The notes under the pieces: generated by a model
Told to the model about the DNA's origin: nothing
Databases searched by the model: none
Seen by the model: only the letters and a program-made list of their open reading frames with translations
Part shown: positions 50,239 through 58,896 of the stretch, one piece after another
Position numbering within the stretch: position 1 is the stretch's first letter
How the letters are laid out: each line of letters opens with the position of its first letter
Made by a program: the position numbers and the translations under genes
Assembly: GCA_949296115.1 (NCBI GenBank)
Contig: CASFNR010000009.1
Location: forward strand, 1-64,000
Direction of reading: 5' to 3'
Length of the DNA: 64,000 nt
From: an uncultured Eubacteriales bacterium
Lineage (GTDB): Bacteria; Bacillota; Clostridia; Oscillospirales; Oscillospiraceae

Positions 50239-50817
50239 ATGAAGCCGTGGCAGCATTTCAAAACCATAACCAAGCACCGTTTGCTGGTGTGTCAGGGCTG
50301 TTTTCGGGTGGGCCTGTACTGGCAGGGATTGACGCATGATCTGTCCAAATACTCTCTGACGGAATTTCTGCCCGGAGCGAAGTATTACCAGGGCGTCCGG
50401 AGTCCCAACGCCGCCGAGCGGGAGGACAAAGGCTACAGCGAGGCGTGGATGCACCACAAGGGCCGCAACCGCCACCACTACGAATATTGGACGGATATGA
50501 ACCGGGAGACCCGGCGTTATGAGTCCATCCCCATGCCCCGAAAATATCTGGTGGAAATGGTGATGGACCGTCGGGCAGCCTGCATGACCTACCAGGGGAA
50601 GGACTATCGGAACGATTCTCCCCTGCGCTATTTTGAAAAAAGCCGGGAACGGGAACTGATGCACCCCCAGACCCGCCGGGAGCTGGGATATATTCTGGAA
50701 ATGCTGGCCCGGGAGGGCGAGGGGGTCACGTTCCGCTATCTGAAGGAGTCGGTACTGGCGGGGGAGCCGTTCCCCTGGGAGAAGAAAGGAGAATGCGGGT
50801 GCACGGTGTCAAGCTGA
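50239..50817 (+). CDS. DUF5662-family protein
   Basis: 192 residues. HDLSKYSLTEFLPGAKYY, AWMHHKGRNRHHYEYW and a PMPRKYLVEMVMDRRAACMTY segment are the conserved features of DUF5662, whose clustered His and Asp residues suggest a metal-dependent hydrolase-like fold of HD type. No biochemical function is established that I know. GAGGCGG lies before the ATG. Its end overlaps the next gene by 25 bases, so the two are co-translated. Confidence 0.78.
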   Translation: MKPWQHFKTITKHRLLVCQGCFRVGLYWQGLTHDLSKYSLTEFLPGAKYYQGVRSPNAAEREDKGYSEAWMHHKGRNRHHYEYWTDMNRETRRYESIPMPRKYLVEMVMDRRAACMTYQGKDYRNDSPLRYFEKSRERELMHPQTRRELGYILEMLAREGEGVTFRYLKESVLAGEPFPWEKKGECGCTVSS

Positions 50818-51839
50818 CCATTCCCTCTGACATTCATCATGTCTGCCAGATTGTCACCGGATTTCTGATTCTGAAGGAGCAGGGGATGCCGGTGCAGCTG
50901 GAAAACCGCATTCGGGATCGGTCCTATCCCTTGCACGGGCTGCCGGTGGTGATGGCGGACTACCGGGGAAAGCGGATTTTCTACGATCTTTGGGACGGCT
51001 ACCAGAACCCGGAGGGGATCCGGGAAGGGCTGGCGCACTGTGACTTTTGCTTCAAGCGCAGCTTTTCTCCGGAGAAGAACCGGGAATTATTTCCGGAATT
51101 TCGGGAAAAACTCTTCCCGCTGGGCTTTAACTACCATGTGACCCATCCGGATAACCCTGCCAATGAACCCTGGTGGAAGCATGTTGGAAAGCAGCTGCAA
51201 GGCAGAGCACCGGACCGGTATTTCCGACCGGAGGTCTTTGAGGGTACTGCGGAGCGCCGGGACGGACCGGCCAGAATATTGTTTCTCACCCGGCTGTGGG
51301 AGGAGGAACCCCAGCTGTCCCAGGAGGACAATGCCGAGCGCCGGGCCATCAACGAAAGCCGGATTCACATCATCCGCACCCTCCGGGAGCGATACGGGGA
51401 CCGTTTTTTCGGGGGACTGAACGATCTGCCCCTTGCCCGCAGCCTGGCTCCGGAGCTGATCGTGCCCAAGCAGTATACGGAGCGGATGCATTACCTGAAT
51501 CTGCTGCACAGCTGCGACATCTGCATCGGAACCATGGGCCTGTACGAGAGCATCGGCTGGAAAACCGGGGAATATGTGGCGGCGGCCAAGGCCATTGTCA
51601 ACGAGACATTCCGCTATCAGGTGCCGGGAAACTTTCTGCCCGGGCAAAACTACCTGCCCTTTGAGACAGCCCAGGAATGCATTGACGCGGTGGATTGTCT
51701 GGTTTCTGACCCGGACCTGCTCTTTTCCATGAAGCAGGCGAACGAAAATTATTACCGCTGTTACCTGAAACCGGAGGTGCTGGTGAGGAACACCCTGGAG
51801 GTTGTGGACAGCCAGCTGGATCAAGTGGGGAACAACTGA
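50793..51839 (+). CDS. Putative glycosyltransferase-like protein
   Basis: 348 residues, no membrane segment. The C-terminal half has CDICIGTMGLYESIGWKTGEYVAAAKAIVNE, which resembles the donor-binding region of GT-B glycosyltransferases, and a hydrophobic strand ARILFLTRLWEEE begins the second Rossmann-like half. The N terminus (GVKLTIPSDIHHVCQIVTGFLIL) is not recognised. It overlaps the DUF5662 gene, implying a joint role. Glycosyltransferase activity is inference; another GT-B-fold function is possible. Confidence 0.5.
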   Translation: MRVHGVKLTIPSDIHHVCQIVTGFLILKEQGMPVQLENRIRDRSYPLHGLPVVMADYRGKRIFYDLWDGYQNPEGIREGLAHCDFCFKRSFSPEKNRELFPEFREKLFPLGFNYHVTHPDNPANEPWWKHVGKQLQGRAPDRYFRPEVFEGTAERRDGPARILFLTRLWEEEPQLSQEDNAERRAINESRIHIIRTLRERYGDRFFGGLNDLPLARSLAPELIVPKQYTERMHYLNLLHSCDICIGTMGLYESIGWKTGEYVAAAKAIVNETFRYQVPGNFLPGQNYLPFETAQECIDAVDCLVSDPDLLFSMKQANENYYRCYLKPEVLVRNTLEVVDSQLDQVGNN

Positions 51840-51846
51840 TTAAACT

Positions 51847-51885
51847 AAAATCGCCTGAATCCATTTGTTGGATTCAGGCGATTTT
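51847..51885. terminator. Bidirectional terminator
   Basis: AAAATCGCCTGAATCC and its complement GGATTCAGGCGATTTT with a 7-base loop, between convergent genes. Confidence 0.93.
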
Positions 51886-51891
51886 ATAAGG

Positions 51892-52629
51892 TTAGGGGTA
51901 TGAAAACGTAATGGTATAATCCTCTCCGATGGCGGGGTAGGAGGTCAGAAGCCGCAGGAGAATCTCCTGGGCGTTTTTCTGTGCCTTGTCCAGAATTCCG
52001 TTTTCAATGGCCCGTTCCCTCATAGCCTCTTCCGTGGCTGCGTCGAATTTGATCTTGTCGTCGATTGTGATGCTGTTGAACAGATTATTCTGCTCGTCCA
52101 GAACCTCGACACTGTCATTGTCAATTTCATAGGAGAGAATAGCAGCAGGCGGCATGGAAACGGTGATGGTTTTGTCCTCTTCGGACACCTGGAGGGAGAC
52201 GGAGGAAAGATCAATGCCCGCCTTGATGGAGCCGTCCCACTTCAGCATGAAGGATTTTTCCGTGAACGGAATATTCCAGTCCCGGAACTGCTTGGAATCC
52301 GTAAATCTGGCGGCATCTGTGAATAGGTATTCCACAGTGGCCAGCTCACTGATGTCCTCAATATCCTGATAAATGGCTGCCAAATTGATTTCCGGCGAAA
52401 CCGGGGTGACCACAACCGGTGTCTCAAGCAATTCCTGGATATAGGCGTTCAGCCTGGCAATTTCTTCCTCCGAACTGCGGCTGGCCTGACTACGGCCGGC
52501 AAACCAGGCCCAGCCCAGAAGCGCCGCAAGGAGGATACAGAAAATCAGCGTAAGGACCAGTCCCCGCTTCAGCCGGGATAGGGAGAACCCTTTCCTGCGT
52601 TTTTGCAAATCGGAATCCAATTGATTCAT
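51892..52629 (-). CDS. DUF4230 membrane-anchored protein
   Basis: 245 residues. A basic N terminus, one membrane helix (about 23-45), a short coiled region, then the DUF4230 domain (about 85-245) with LATVEYLFTDAARF, KSFMLKWDGSIKAGIDLSSV and VSMPPAAILSYEIDND. The bulk lies outside the membrane. Function unknown. Convergent with the glycosyltransferase-like gene across a shared terminator. Confidence 0.85.
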   Translation of the reverse strand: MNQLDSDLQKRRKGFSLSRLKRGLVLTLIFCILLAALLGWAWFAGRSQASRSSEEEIARLNAYIQELLETPVVVTPVSPEINLAAIYQDIEDISELATVEYLFTDAARFTDSKQFRDWNIPFTEKSFMLKWDGSIKAGIDLSSVSLQVSEEDKTITVSMPPAAILSYEIDNDSVEVLDEQNNLFNSITIDDKIKFDAATEEAMRERAIENGILDKAQKNAQEILLRLLTSYPAIGEDYTITFSYP

Positions 52630-52823
52630 AGTATCCCTCTTTCTTTCGATGGATAAACGGTTTGGCTCTTCCCAATGCCCCCATCCGTGATTTCGGAGCG
52701 TCTGCTGCGGATTGCCGGATGCTTTCGCCTTTCATTCTATCACAGGCTGAACCTGCTGGCAATCGGGTTCACCGTCAAAATTTAGGAAAGTAAAGCAAAA
52801 AAGGGATTCCGGAAAGAAAATAA

Positions 52824-52850
52824 CAGCCGCCCCGGAGTACGGGACGGCTG
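52824..52850 (-). terminator. fba terminator
   Basis: CAGCCGTCCCG / CGGGGCGGCTG (minus strand) with a 5-base loop followed by TTATTTTC. Confidence 0.75.
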
Positions 52851-52881
52851 CTGCAGTTGAAATGGGGGATTTCCGAGTAAA

Positions 52882-53820
52882 TCAGGCCTTGCCGGCGCAG
52901 CCCAGAACGTCCACCAGCTTGTGGCGAACCAGTTCCTTGATGTTGGCACGGGCGGGCTTCAGGTACTCACGGGGGTCAAACTTGTCGGGGTGCTCGGCGA
53001 AGAACTTCCGGATGGTGCCGGTCATGGCCAGACGCAGGTCGGAGTCGATGTTGATCTTGCACACAGCCAGCTCAGCGGCATGACGCAGCTGATCCTCGGG
53101 CACGCCGATGGCGCCGGGCATGACGCCGCCGTAGGTGTTGACCATCTCTACGTACTCCTGGGGCACGGAGGAAGAGCCGTGCAGCACGATGGGGAAGCCG
53201 GGCAGCTTGCGGATGACTTCTTCCAGGATGTCGAAACGCAGCTGGGGCTTGGTGCCGGGCTTGAACTTGTAAGCGCCGTGGGAGGTGCCGATGGCGATGG
53301 CCAGAGAGTCGCAGCCGGTCTTGGCGACGAACTCTTCCACTTCCTCGGGACGGGTGTAGTGGGAGTTCTCGGCGGAGACGTTCACTTCGTCCTCCACGCC
53401 GGCCAGAGCGCCCAGCTCGGCCTCAACCACAACACCGTGGTCATGGGCGTACTCCACAACCTTCTTGGTGATCTCAATATTCTCAGCGAAGGGCTTGGAG
53501 CTGGCGTCGATCATGACGGAGGTAAAGCCGCCGTCGATGCAGGACTTGCAGGTCTCGAAGCTGTCGCCGTGATCCAGATGCAGGCAGATGGGGATTTCGG
53601 GGCACTCAATCACAGCGGCCTCCACCAGCTTCACCAGGTAGGTGTGATTGGCATAGGCGCGGGCACCCTTGGACACCTGCAGAATAACAGGGGCCTTTTC
53701 CTCCCGGCAGGCCTCGGTGATGGCCTGGACGATTTCCATGTTGTTGACGTTGAAAGCGCCGATGGCGTAGCCGCCGTCGTAGGCCTTCTTGAACATCTCG
53801 GTAGTGGTAACAAGAGCCAT
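52882..53820 (-). CDS. fba: Fructose-bisphosphate aldolase, class II
   Basis: A zinc-dependent aldolase splitting fructose 1,6-bisphosphate into two triose phosphates. 312 residues. LHLDHGD with the zinc-site His (about 84), VVEAELGALAG, and the phosphate-binding GTSHGAYK and VLHGSSSVP stretches are present. The ATG at 53820 is set by AAGGATTG-type SD and the family N terminus (ALVTTTEMFKKAYDGGYAIGAFN). It is divergent from pfp, the previous glycolytic step. Confidence 0.96.
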   Translation of the reverse strand: MALVTTTEMFKKAYDGGYAIGAFNVNNMEIVQAITEACREEKAPVILQVSKGARAYANHTYLVKLVEAAVIECPEIPICLHLDHGDSFETCKSCIDGGFTSVMIDASSKPFAENIEITKKVVEYAHDHGVVVEAELGALAGVEDEVNVSAENSHYTRPEEVEEFVAKTGCDSLAIAIGTSHGAYKFKPGTKPQLRFDILEEVIRKLPGFPIVLHGSSSVPQEYVEMVNTYGGVMPGAIGVPEDQLRHAAELAVCKINIDSDLRLAMTGTIRKFFAEHPDKFDPREYLKPARANIKELVRHKLVDVLGCAGKA

Positions 53821-53874
53821 TGGAATCAATCCTTTCTTAAAATAGCAGACAGTGGTCCGCATTTTCTCGGTATC

Positions 53875-53902
53875 ATTATACCATAAATTTTCGGATTTTC
53901 AA
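53875..53902 (-). promoter_or_regulatory. fba promoter
   Basis: Minus strand TTGAAA (53897-53902), a 16-base spacer and TATAAT (53875-53880). Confidence 0.75.
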
Positions 53903-53911
53903 TAAAAATAT

Positions 53912-53940
53912 TTGCCATTTCCAGAGGTGCGTGCTATAAT
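53912..53940 (+). promoter_or_regulatory. pfp promoter
   Basis: TTGCCA (53912-53917), a 17-base spacer and TATAAT (53935-53940). Confidence 0.75.
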
Positions 53941-54027
53941 TCACAGGGTGGGCCGGAAATTCGGAGTTTTCCTGGAGAAGCCCACATGAAACAACGTAAT
54001 TTATTATTTTTTGGAGGTAACGATATT

Positions 54028-55272
54028 ATGTCTGAAAAGACCCTTGTTGGCTCTCTGATTATCGGTCAGTCCGGCGGCCCTTCTTCCGTCATCAACTGCT
54101 CCGCCTACGGCGTAATCAAGGCCGGTCTGGAGAATCCCAACATCACCACCGTCTACGGCGCCTTCCACGGCATCAAGGGCGTGCTGAACGACCAGCTGAT
54201 GATCATGGATGAGGAAGATCCCGCTGAGCTGGAGAATATGCTCCACACCCCCTCCTCCGCCCTGGGCTCCTGCCGCTACAAGATTGCCGATCCCGATGTG
54301 GACGACACCGACTACAAGCGGATTCTGGAGATCTTCAAGAAGTACAATGTCCGCTACTTCTTCTACAACGGCGGCAACGACTCCATGGACACCTGCAACA
54401 AGATCTCCAAGTATATGAACCGGGTTGGCTATGAGTGCCGGGTCATGGGCGTGCCCAAGACCATCGACAATGACCTGGCCGGCACCGACCACTGCCCGGG
54501 CTTTGCTTCCGCCGCCAAGTACATCGCCACTTCCTTCATGGAAGTCAGCCGGGACAGCCAGGTGTATGACACCGGCATGGTCACCGTGGTGGAGTGCATG
54601 GGCCGTCACGCCGGCTGGCTGACCGCCGCTGCCGCTCTGGGCAACGTGAAGGGCGACGGCCCCGATCTGGTGTACCTGCCCGAGGTGGACTTCAGCATGG
54701 ACCAGTTCATTGCTGACGTGAAGCGGGTGTATGCCGAGAAGAAGAACTGCCTGGTGGCGGTGTCCGAGGGCATCCATTATGCCGACGGAACCTTTGTGTC
54801 CGAGGCCAAGACCTCCGGCACCGACGGCTTCGGCCATGCCCAGCTGGGCGGTCTGGCAGCTCGTCTGACCGACATCATCAAGGCGGAGCTGGGTGTGAAG
54901 GTTCGTCCCATCGAGCTGAGCCTGCTGCAGCGCTGCGCTGCCCACTGTGCCTCCGGCACCGACATTGCCGAGTCCTTTATGTCCGGCAAGGTAGCGGTGG
55001 AGTCCGCTGTTTCCGGCATCACCGACAAGATGGTGGGCTTCAAGTGCACCCGGGGCGCCGACGGCTACAAGTGCGAGCCGGAGCTGTTCGACCTGAGCCT
55101 GGTGGCCAACACCGAGAAGAAGGTTCCCCTGGAGTGGATCAACGAGGCCGGCAACGGGGTGAACCAGGGCTTCATCGACTACTGCCTGCCCCTGATTCAG
55201 GGCGAGACCAGCATGGTCAAGGAAGACGGCCTGCCCCGGTTTGTCCACCTGAAGCGTGTCTTTGCCAAGTAA
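54028..55272 (+). CDS. pfp: Phosphofructokinase, PPi-dependent type
   Basis: 414 residues. The GGNDSMDT motif near residue 115 has Asp where ATP-PFKs have Gly in GGDGS, and PKTIDND carries the Lys typical of PPi enzymes. GQSGGPSSVINCSAYG and ECMGRHAGW are conserved. It would phosphorylate fructose 6-phosphate using pyrophosphate, reversibly. The ATG at 54028 has GGAGG ten bases upstream. Divergent from fba, followed by a strong terminator. Phosphoryl donor inferred from the motif. Confidence 0.92.
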   Translation: MSEKTLVGSLIIGQSGGPSSVINCSAYGVIKAGLENPNITTVYGAFHGIKGVLNDQLMIMDEEDPAELENMLHTPSSALGSCRYKIADPDVDDTDYKRILEIFKKYNVRYFFYNGGNDSMDTCNKISKYMNRVGYECRVMGVPKTIDNDLAGTDHCPGFASAAKYIATSFMEVSRDSQVYDTGMVTVVECMGRHAGWLTAAAALGNVKGDGPDLVYLPEVDFSMDQFIADVKRVYAEKKNCLVAVSEGIHYADGTFVSEAKTSGTDGFGHAQLGGLAARLTDIIKAELGVKVRPIELSLLQRCAAHCASGTDIAESFMSGKVAVESAVSGITDKMVGFKCTRGADGYKCEPELFDLSLVANTEKKVPLEWINEAGNGVNQGFIDYCLPLIQGETSMVKEDGLPRFVHLKRVFAK

Positions 55273-55297
55273 GGTACAATCGGATTTACAGAATTGT

Positions 55298-55327
55298 GCG
55301 CCTGCCCGCCGGGGCAGGCGCCTTTTC
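55298..55327 (+). terminator. pfp terminator
   Basis: GCGCCTGCCC / GGGCAGGCGC followed by CTTTTCT. Confidence 0.9.
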
Positions 55328-55395
55328 TGCACATGGGAGTCCGCCTGGTATGAGCGATTGTTTTTTCCAGAAAAGCACTTTTTTGCCTCAGCCGG

Positions 55396-55424
55396 TTGAC
55401 AACCGGTATTTTGAGAATTATACT
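55396..55424 (+). promoter_or_regulatory. Promoter of the esterase/ATP-grasp operon
   Basis: TTGACA (55396-55401), a 17-base spacer and TATACT (55419-55424). Confidence 0.8.
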
Positions 55425-55472
55425 ATACCACATGTTACAATTTATTTTCGTTTTCATCGGAGGAAATCGTAA

Positions 55473-56228
55473 ATGGTAATCGAGTGGGATGTGACCATTC
55501 CCAAACTGTCCGGGGAACAGACCCGGAGAACCTTTATCTACCTGCCGGAATCCTACGACCAGGAGCCGGAGCGCCGCTATCCGGTCCTGTATATGTTCGA
55601 CGGGCACAATGTGTTTTTTGACGAGGACGCCACCTTTGGAAAGTCCTGGGGAATGAACCGCTATCTGGAAGAGAGCGGCAAACAGCTGATTGTGGTGGGG
55701 GTGGAGTGCAACCACGAGGGAAACCGACGTCTGGTGGAGTACGCCCCCATGACCTATACCAACTCTGAGCACGGCACCATCAAGGGTAAGGGCAGCGTGA
55801 TGATGAACTGGATGGTGAAAGAGCTCAAACCCAGCATTGACGAGAATTTCCGCACTCTGCCGGACCGGAAGAACACCGTTCTGGCCGGCTCCTCCATGGG
55901 CGGGCTGATGGCCCTGTATGGGGTGTGCGCTTACAATCACATTTTTCAGCGGGCGGCCTGTCTGTCTCCCAGCTTGTGGGTGTCCCCCGGGAAAGTCCTG
56001 GAGATGGTAGCCCGGGCCCACATCCGGCGGGATACCACCGTGTATATGGATTACGGCGAGTTGGAGATGTTCAGCCACGCGGCGACCCAGGAGGCCATGA
56101 TTTCCACGGCACACCTGCTGCTGACCAAGCGGGTGAATCTGGCCTTCCGGATCGTCCCCGGGGGAACCCATTCCGAGGCTTCCTGGGAACAGCAGGTCCC
56201 CATTTTTATGGATTGTCTGAATTTGTAA
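55473..56228 (+). CDS. Esterase-D/Fes-like alpha/beta hydrolase
   Basis: 251 residues. RTFIYLPESYDQEPERRYPVLYMFDGHN begins the fold; the nucleophile is in AGSSMGGLMAL (Ser near 140) and the catalytic His is in GGTHSEASW near the C terminus. No signal peptide, so cytosolic. First gene of a three-gene operon with another esterase and an ATP-grasp ligase; GGAGG precedes the ATG. Substrate unknown. The family includes enterochelin esterases and feruloyl-type esterases. Confidence 0.85.
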   Translation: MVIEWDVTIPKLSGEQTRRTFIYLPESYDQEPERRYPVLYMFDGHNVFFDEDATFGKSWGMNRYLEESGKQLIVVGVECNHEGNRRLVEYAPMTYTNSEHGTIKGKGSVMMNWMVKELKPSIDENFRTLPDRKNTVLAGSSMGGLMALYGVCAYNHIFQRAACLSPSLWVSPGKVLEMVARAHIRRDTTVYMDYGELEMFSHAATQEAMISTAHLLLTKRVNLAFRIVPGGTHSEASWEQQVPIFMDCLNL

Positions 56229-56250
56229 TCAACGGATGAGGAGAGATAGA

Positions 56251-57003
56251 ATGGACATTCGCTATGAAAAGCACTGGAGCGGTTACCTCAACCGGGAGAT
56301 GGAATTCAAGGTTTACGGCCACGGCGGCAAACCGGTGATGTTCATCCCCTGCCAGGCGGGCCGGTTCTGGGATTTTGAAGATTTCCACATGATCGACTAC
56401 TGGGCCAAGTGGATTGAAGAAGGCCGGTGCATGGTATTCTCCGTGGATACCATTGACAATGAGGCCTGGGCCGCCAAAGGGGCGGATAACCGCTGGCGAA
56501 TTGAAAATCACGAGAAGTGGTACAACTACATCGTCAACGAGATGGTGCCCACCATCAAGCATCTGGCGGGGCTGGCCAACGGCTATGACCAGGGAATCAT
56601 GACCTTCGGCTGCTCCATGGGGGCCATGCATGCGGCGAACCTGTACTACCGCCGGCCGGACCTGTTTGACAGCTGCTTTGCCATCTCCGGCCTGTATGAT
56701 AATAAGGAGTTCTTCGGAGATTACTGCGACGATTTGGTCTATAACAACTGTCCCTGCCTGTATTTACAGAACCTGCCGGACGATCACTTCTACAAGGACC
56801 TGTATAACAGCCAGAAGAGCCTGATTGTCTGCGGGCAGGGCGCCTGGGAGGAGCCGCTGCTGGAATCCACCCGCTGGCTGGACACGGTGTGCTGCCAGAA
56901 GGGCATCCACACCCGGTTCGAATATTGGGGCTATGACGTGAACCACGACTGGCCCTGGTGGTATAAGATGGTAGACACCTATGTTCCCTGGCTGCTTGGA
57001 TAA
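56251..57003 (+). CDS. Second esterase-family alpha/beta hydrolase
   Basis: 250 residues, cytosolic. HGGKPVMFIPCQAGRFWDFEDFHM near the N terminus, nucleophile in TFGCSMGAMHA (Ser near 120) and the His near the end in DVNHDWPWW. It is distinct from its upstream neighbour in sequence and appears to be a separate esterase subfamily. The ATG at 56251 has GAGGAGAG upstream. It starts 22 bases after the first esterase, and the ATP-grasp gene follows 43 bases later. Confidence 0.83.
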   Translation: MDIRYEKHWSGYLNREMEFKVYGHGGKPVMFIPCQAGRFWDFEDFHMIDYWAKWIEEGRCMVFSVDTIDNEAWAAKGADNRWRIENHEKWYNYIVNEMVPTIKHLAGLANGYDQGIMTFGCSMGAMHAANLYYRRPDLFDSCFAISGLYDNKEFFGDYCDDLVYNNCPCLYLQNLPDDHFYKDLYNSQKSLIVCGQGAWEEPLLESTRWLDTVCCQKGIHTRFEYWGYDVNHDWPWWYKMVDTYVPWLLG

Positions 57004-57046
57004 GGCGGCGGGGAATGGAAAGAGAGAACAAAGGAGCGACACAACC

Positions 57047-58240
57047 ATGAAAAACTTCGTATTTATTTCCCCTAATTTTCCCATGACCTACTGGAAGTTC
57101 TGCCGGGAGCTGAAGAACAACGGCATGCGGGTCCTGGGCATCGGCGACTGCCCCTATGACGGACTGCTGCGGGAGCTGAAGGATTCCCTCCATGAATATT
57201 ATAAGGTAAGCAGCCTGGAGAACAATGATGAAGTGTTTAAGGCTGTGGCGTTCTTCACCTTCAAGTACGGCAAGATCGATTGGCTGGAGTCCAACAATGA
57301 GTATTGGCTCATGCGGGATGCCTGGCTGCGCACGGAGTTCAATATCACCACCGGCCCCAAGCTGGAGGAGATGGACAAGATCAAGTTCAAGTCCGTGATG
57401 AAGAAATACTATGCGAAGGCCGGTCTGCCCACCGCCCGGTATCACCTGGTGGAGGGCCTGGCGGACGCACTGGAGTTTGCCCATACCGTGGGCTATCCCG
57501 TGGTGGTCAAGCCCGACAACGGCGTGGGCGCCAACAACACCTACAAGCTGACCTGCGACGAGGATGTGCAGTGGTTCATCGACACCAAGGACGACAATGT
57601 GTACATCATGGAGGAATTTGTCAACGGTTATGTCCAGACCTTCGACGGCATTGTGGATTCCCATGGCAAGGTCCTCTTTGAGTCCGGCAATGTGACCCCC
57701 TATTCCCTGATGGACATTGTGAACACTGCCGGAGATTCGGTGTACTATCTGGTGAAGGAACTGCCGGAGAAGATCCGGGATGCGGGTCTGCGGACCATCG
57801 AGGCCTTCGGCGTGAAGAGCCGGTTCATCCATCTGGAGTTCTTTATTCTGAACGAGGACCAGGAGGGCCTGGGCAAGAAGGGGGATGTGTTGGGCCTGGA
57901 GGTCAATATGCGCCCCGCCGGCGGCTATACCCCGGAGATGTACAACTATTCCCAGGAAACCGACGTCTATAAAATCTGGGCGGATATGGTGGCCTTTGAC
58001 TGCGATACCAAGGGTACCGGCAATCACCATTACTGCGCCTTCTATGGACGGCGGGATGGCCGGCCTTATAAACTGGACGACTATGAAGTGATGATGAAGT
58101 ACGGCAAGCAGATGGTCATGTGGGGACGGATTCCCGACGCCCTGTCCGGCGCCATGGCCAACCAGATGTATGTGGCCAATTTCGACACGGAGGAAGAAAT
58201 GAACGCCTTCTACGCCGATCTGGCGGCTACATTCGAATAA
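57047..58240 (+). CDS. ATP-grasp ligase-like protein
   Basis: 397 residues. An N-terminal Rossmann-like domain (FVFISPNFPMTYWKFCRELKNNGMRVLGIGD), a central ATP-grasp lid (GYPVVVKPDNGVGANNTYKL near 150, YIMEEFVNGY) and the metal-binding LEVNMRPAGGYTPEM near 283 are clear. Such enzymes form carboxylate-amine or carboxylate-thiol bonds. Linked to two esterases in one operon; a peptide-like or amide metabolite is plausible. Substrates cannot be deduced. AAAGGAG precedes the ATG; a strong terminator follows. Confidence 0.85.
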   Translation: MKNFVFISPNFPMTYWKFCRELKNNGMRVLGIGDCPYDGLLRELKDSLHEYYKVSSLENNDEVFKAVAFFTFKYGKIDWLESNNEYWLMRDAWLRTEFNITTGPKLEEMDKIKFKSVMKKYYAKAGLPTARYHLVEGLADALEFAHTVGYPVVVKPDNGVGANNTYKLTCDEDVQWFIDTKDDNVYIMEEFVNGYVQTFDGIVDSHGKVLFESGNVTPYSLMDIVNTAGDSVYYLVKELPEKIRDAGLRTIEAFGVKSRFIHLEFFILNEDQEGLGKKGDVLGLEVNMRPAGGYTPEMYNYSQETDVYKIWADMVAFDCDTKGTGNHHYCAFYGRRDGRPYKLDDYEVMMKYGKQMVMWGRIPDALSGAMANQMYVANFDTEEEMNAFYADLAATFE

Positions 58241-58246
58241 TTCAGA

Positions 58247-58276
58247 AAAATCCCGGAGCGTTTGCTCCGGGATTTT
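58247..58276. terminator. Bidirectional terminator after the ATP-grasp gene
   Basis: AAAATCCCGGAGC-GTTT-GCTCCGGGATTTT, between convergent genes. Confidence 0.93.
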
Positions 58277-58759
58277 CTATGGAAGAAAGGAAATGCCCTC
58301 ATGGCGCAAAAGCCACGCTTTCTTGTCCAGTCCGCCGGCATAGCCGGTGAGCTGGCCGCCGCTGCCCAGGACCCGATGGCAGGGGATGAGGATGCTGACG
58401 GGATTGCGGCCTACGGCTCCGCCTACTGCCTGGGCGGACATCCGGGGGCGGCCCAGGGCGGCGGCAGCCTGCCGGGCAAGCGCTCCGTAGGTTCGGCTTT
58501 CCCCGTAGGGGATGTCCAGCAGGAGCTTCCAGATCAGGTGCTGGAAAGGCGTGCCGGGAGGCGCAAGGGGGATGGATGCCGCCGGCTCCGGCATTCCGGC
58601 GAAGTATCCGTCCAGCCACCGGCAGGTTTGTTCCAGAATGGGGTGGGGAAGGGCGGCCTGGCAGGCTCCGCGGTCCATCCAGATGCCGGTCAACCCCGTA
58701 TCCCGGCAGGTCAAGGTCAGCAGTCCCAGGGGACTTTCATAGTTTTCGCAGAATTCCAT
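58277..58759 (-). CDS. ogt: Methylated-DNA--protein-cysteine methyltransferase
   Basis: 160 residues. Repairs O6-alkylguanine by transfer to the active-site Cys in ILIPCHRVLGSGG near residue 127. GTPFQHLIWKLLLDIPYGESRTYGALA is the conserved DNA-binding helix region, with the arginine finger in RNPVSILIPCHR. The ATG at 58759 has AAAAGGAGG upstream; the open frame extends further but lacks family similarity. Single gene. Confidence 0.94.
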   Translation of the reverse strand: MEFCENYESPLGLLTLTCRDTGLTGIWMDRGACQAALPHPILEQTCRWLDGYFAGMPEPAASIPLAPPGTPFQHLIWKLLLDIPYGESRTYGALARQAAAALGRPRMSAQAVGGAVGRNPVSILIPCHRVLGSGGQLTGYAGGLDKKAWLLRHEGISFLP

Positions 58760-58831
58760 GGCTTCCTCCTTTTGGCAGTTTTGTCCATTATACCCCCGGT
58801 GATGCTGGAAGTCTATCGTAAAAAACATGGC

Positions 58832-58860
58832 TTGATTTTCCAGTGGGCCTTGACTATAAT
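58832..58860 (+). promoter_or_regulatory. Promoter of the DUF3737 gene
   Basis: TTGATT (58832-58837), a 17-base spacer and TATAAT (58855-58860). Confidence 0.75.
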
Positions 58861-58896
58861 AGAGCGAAGATTTTGGAAGTAAGGAGATTTTCGTCG

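Noticed and set aside
55197-56171. Long minus-strand frame opposite the first esterase
   Set aside because: Antisense to an esterase with an intact catalytic triad; no SD and no domain.
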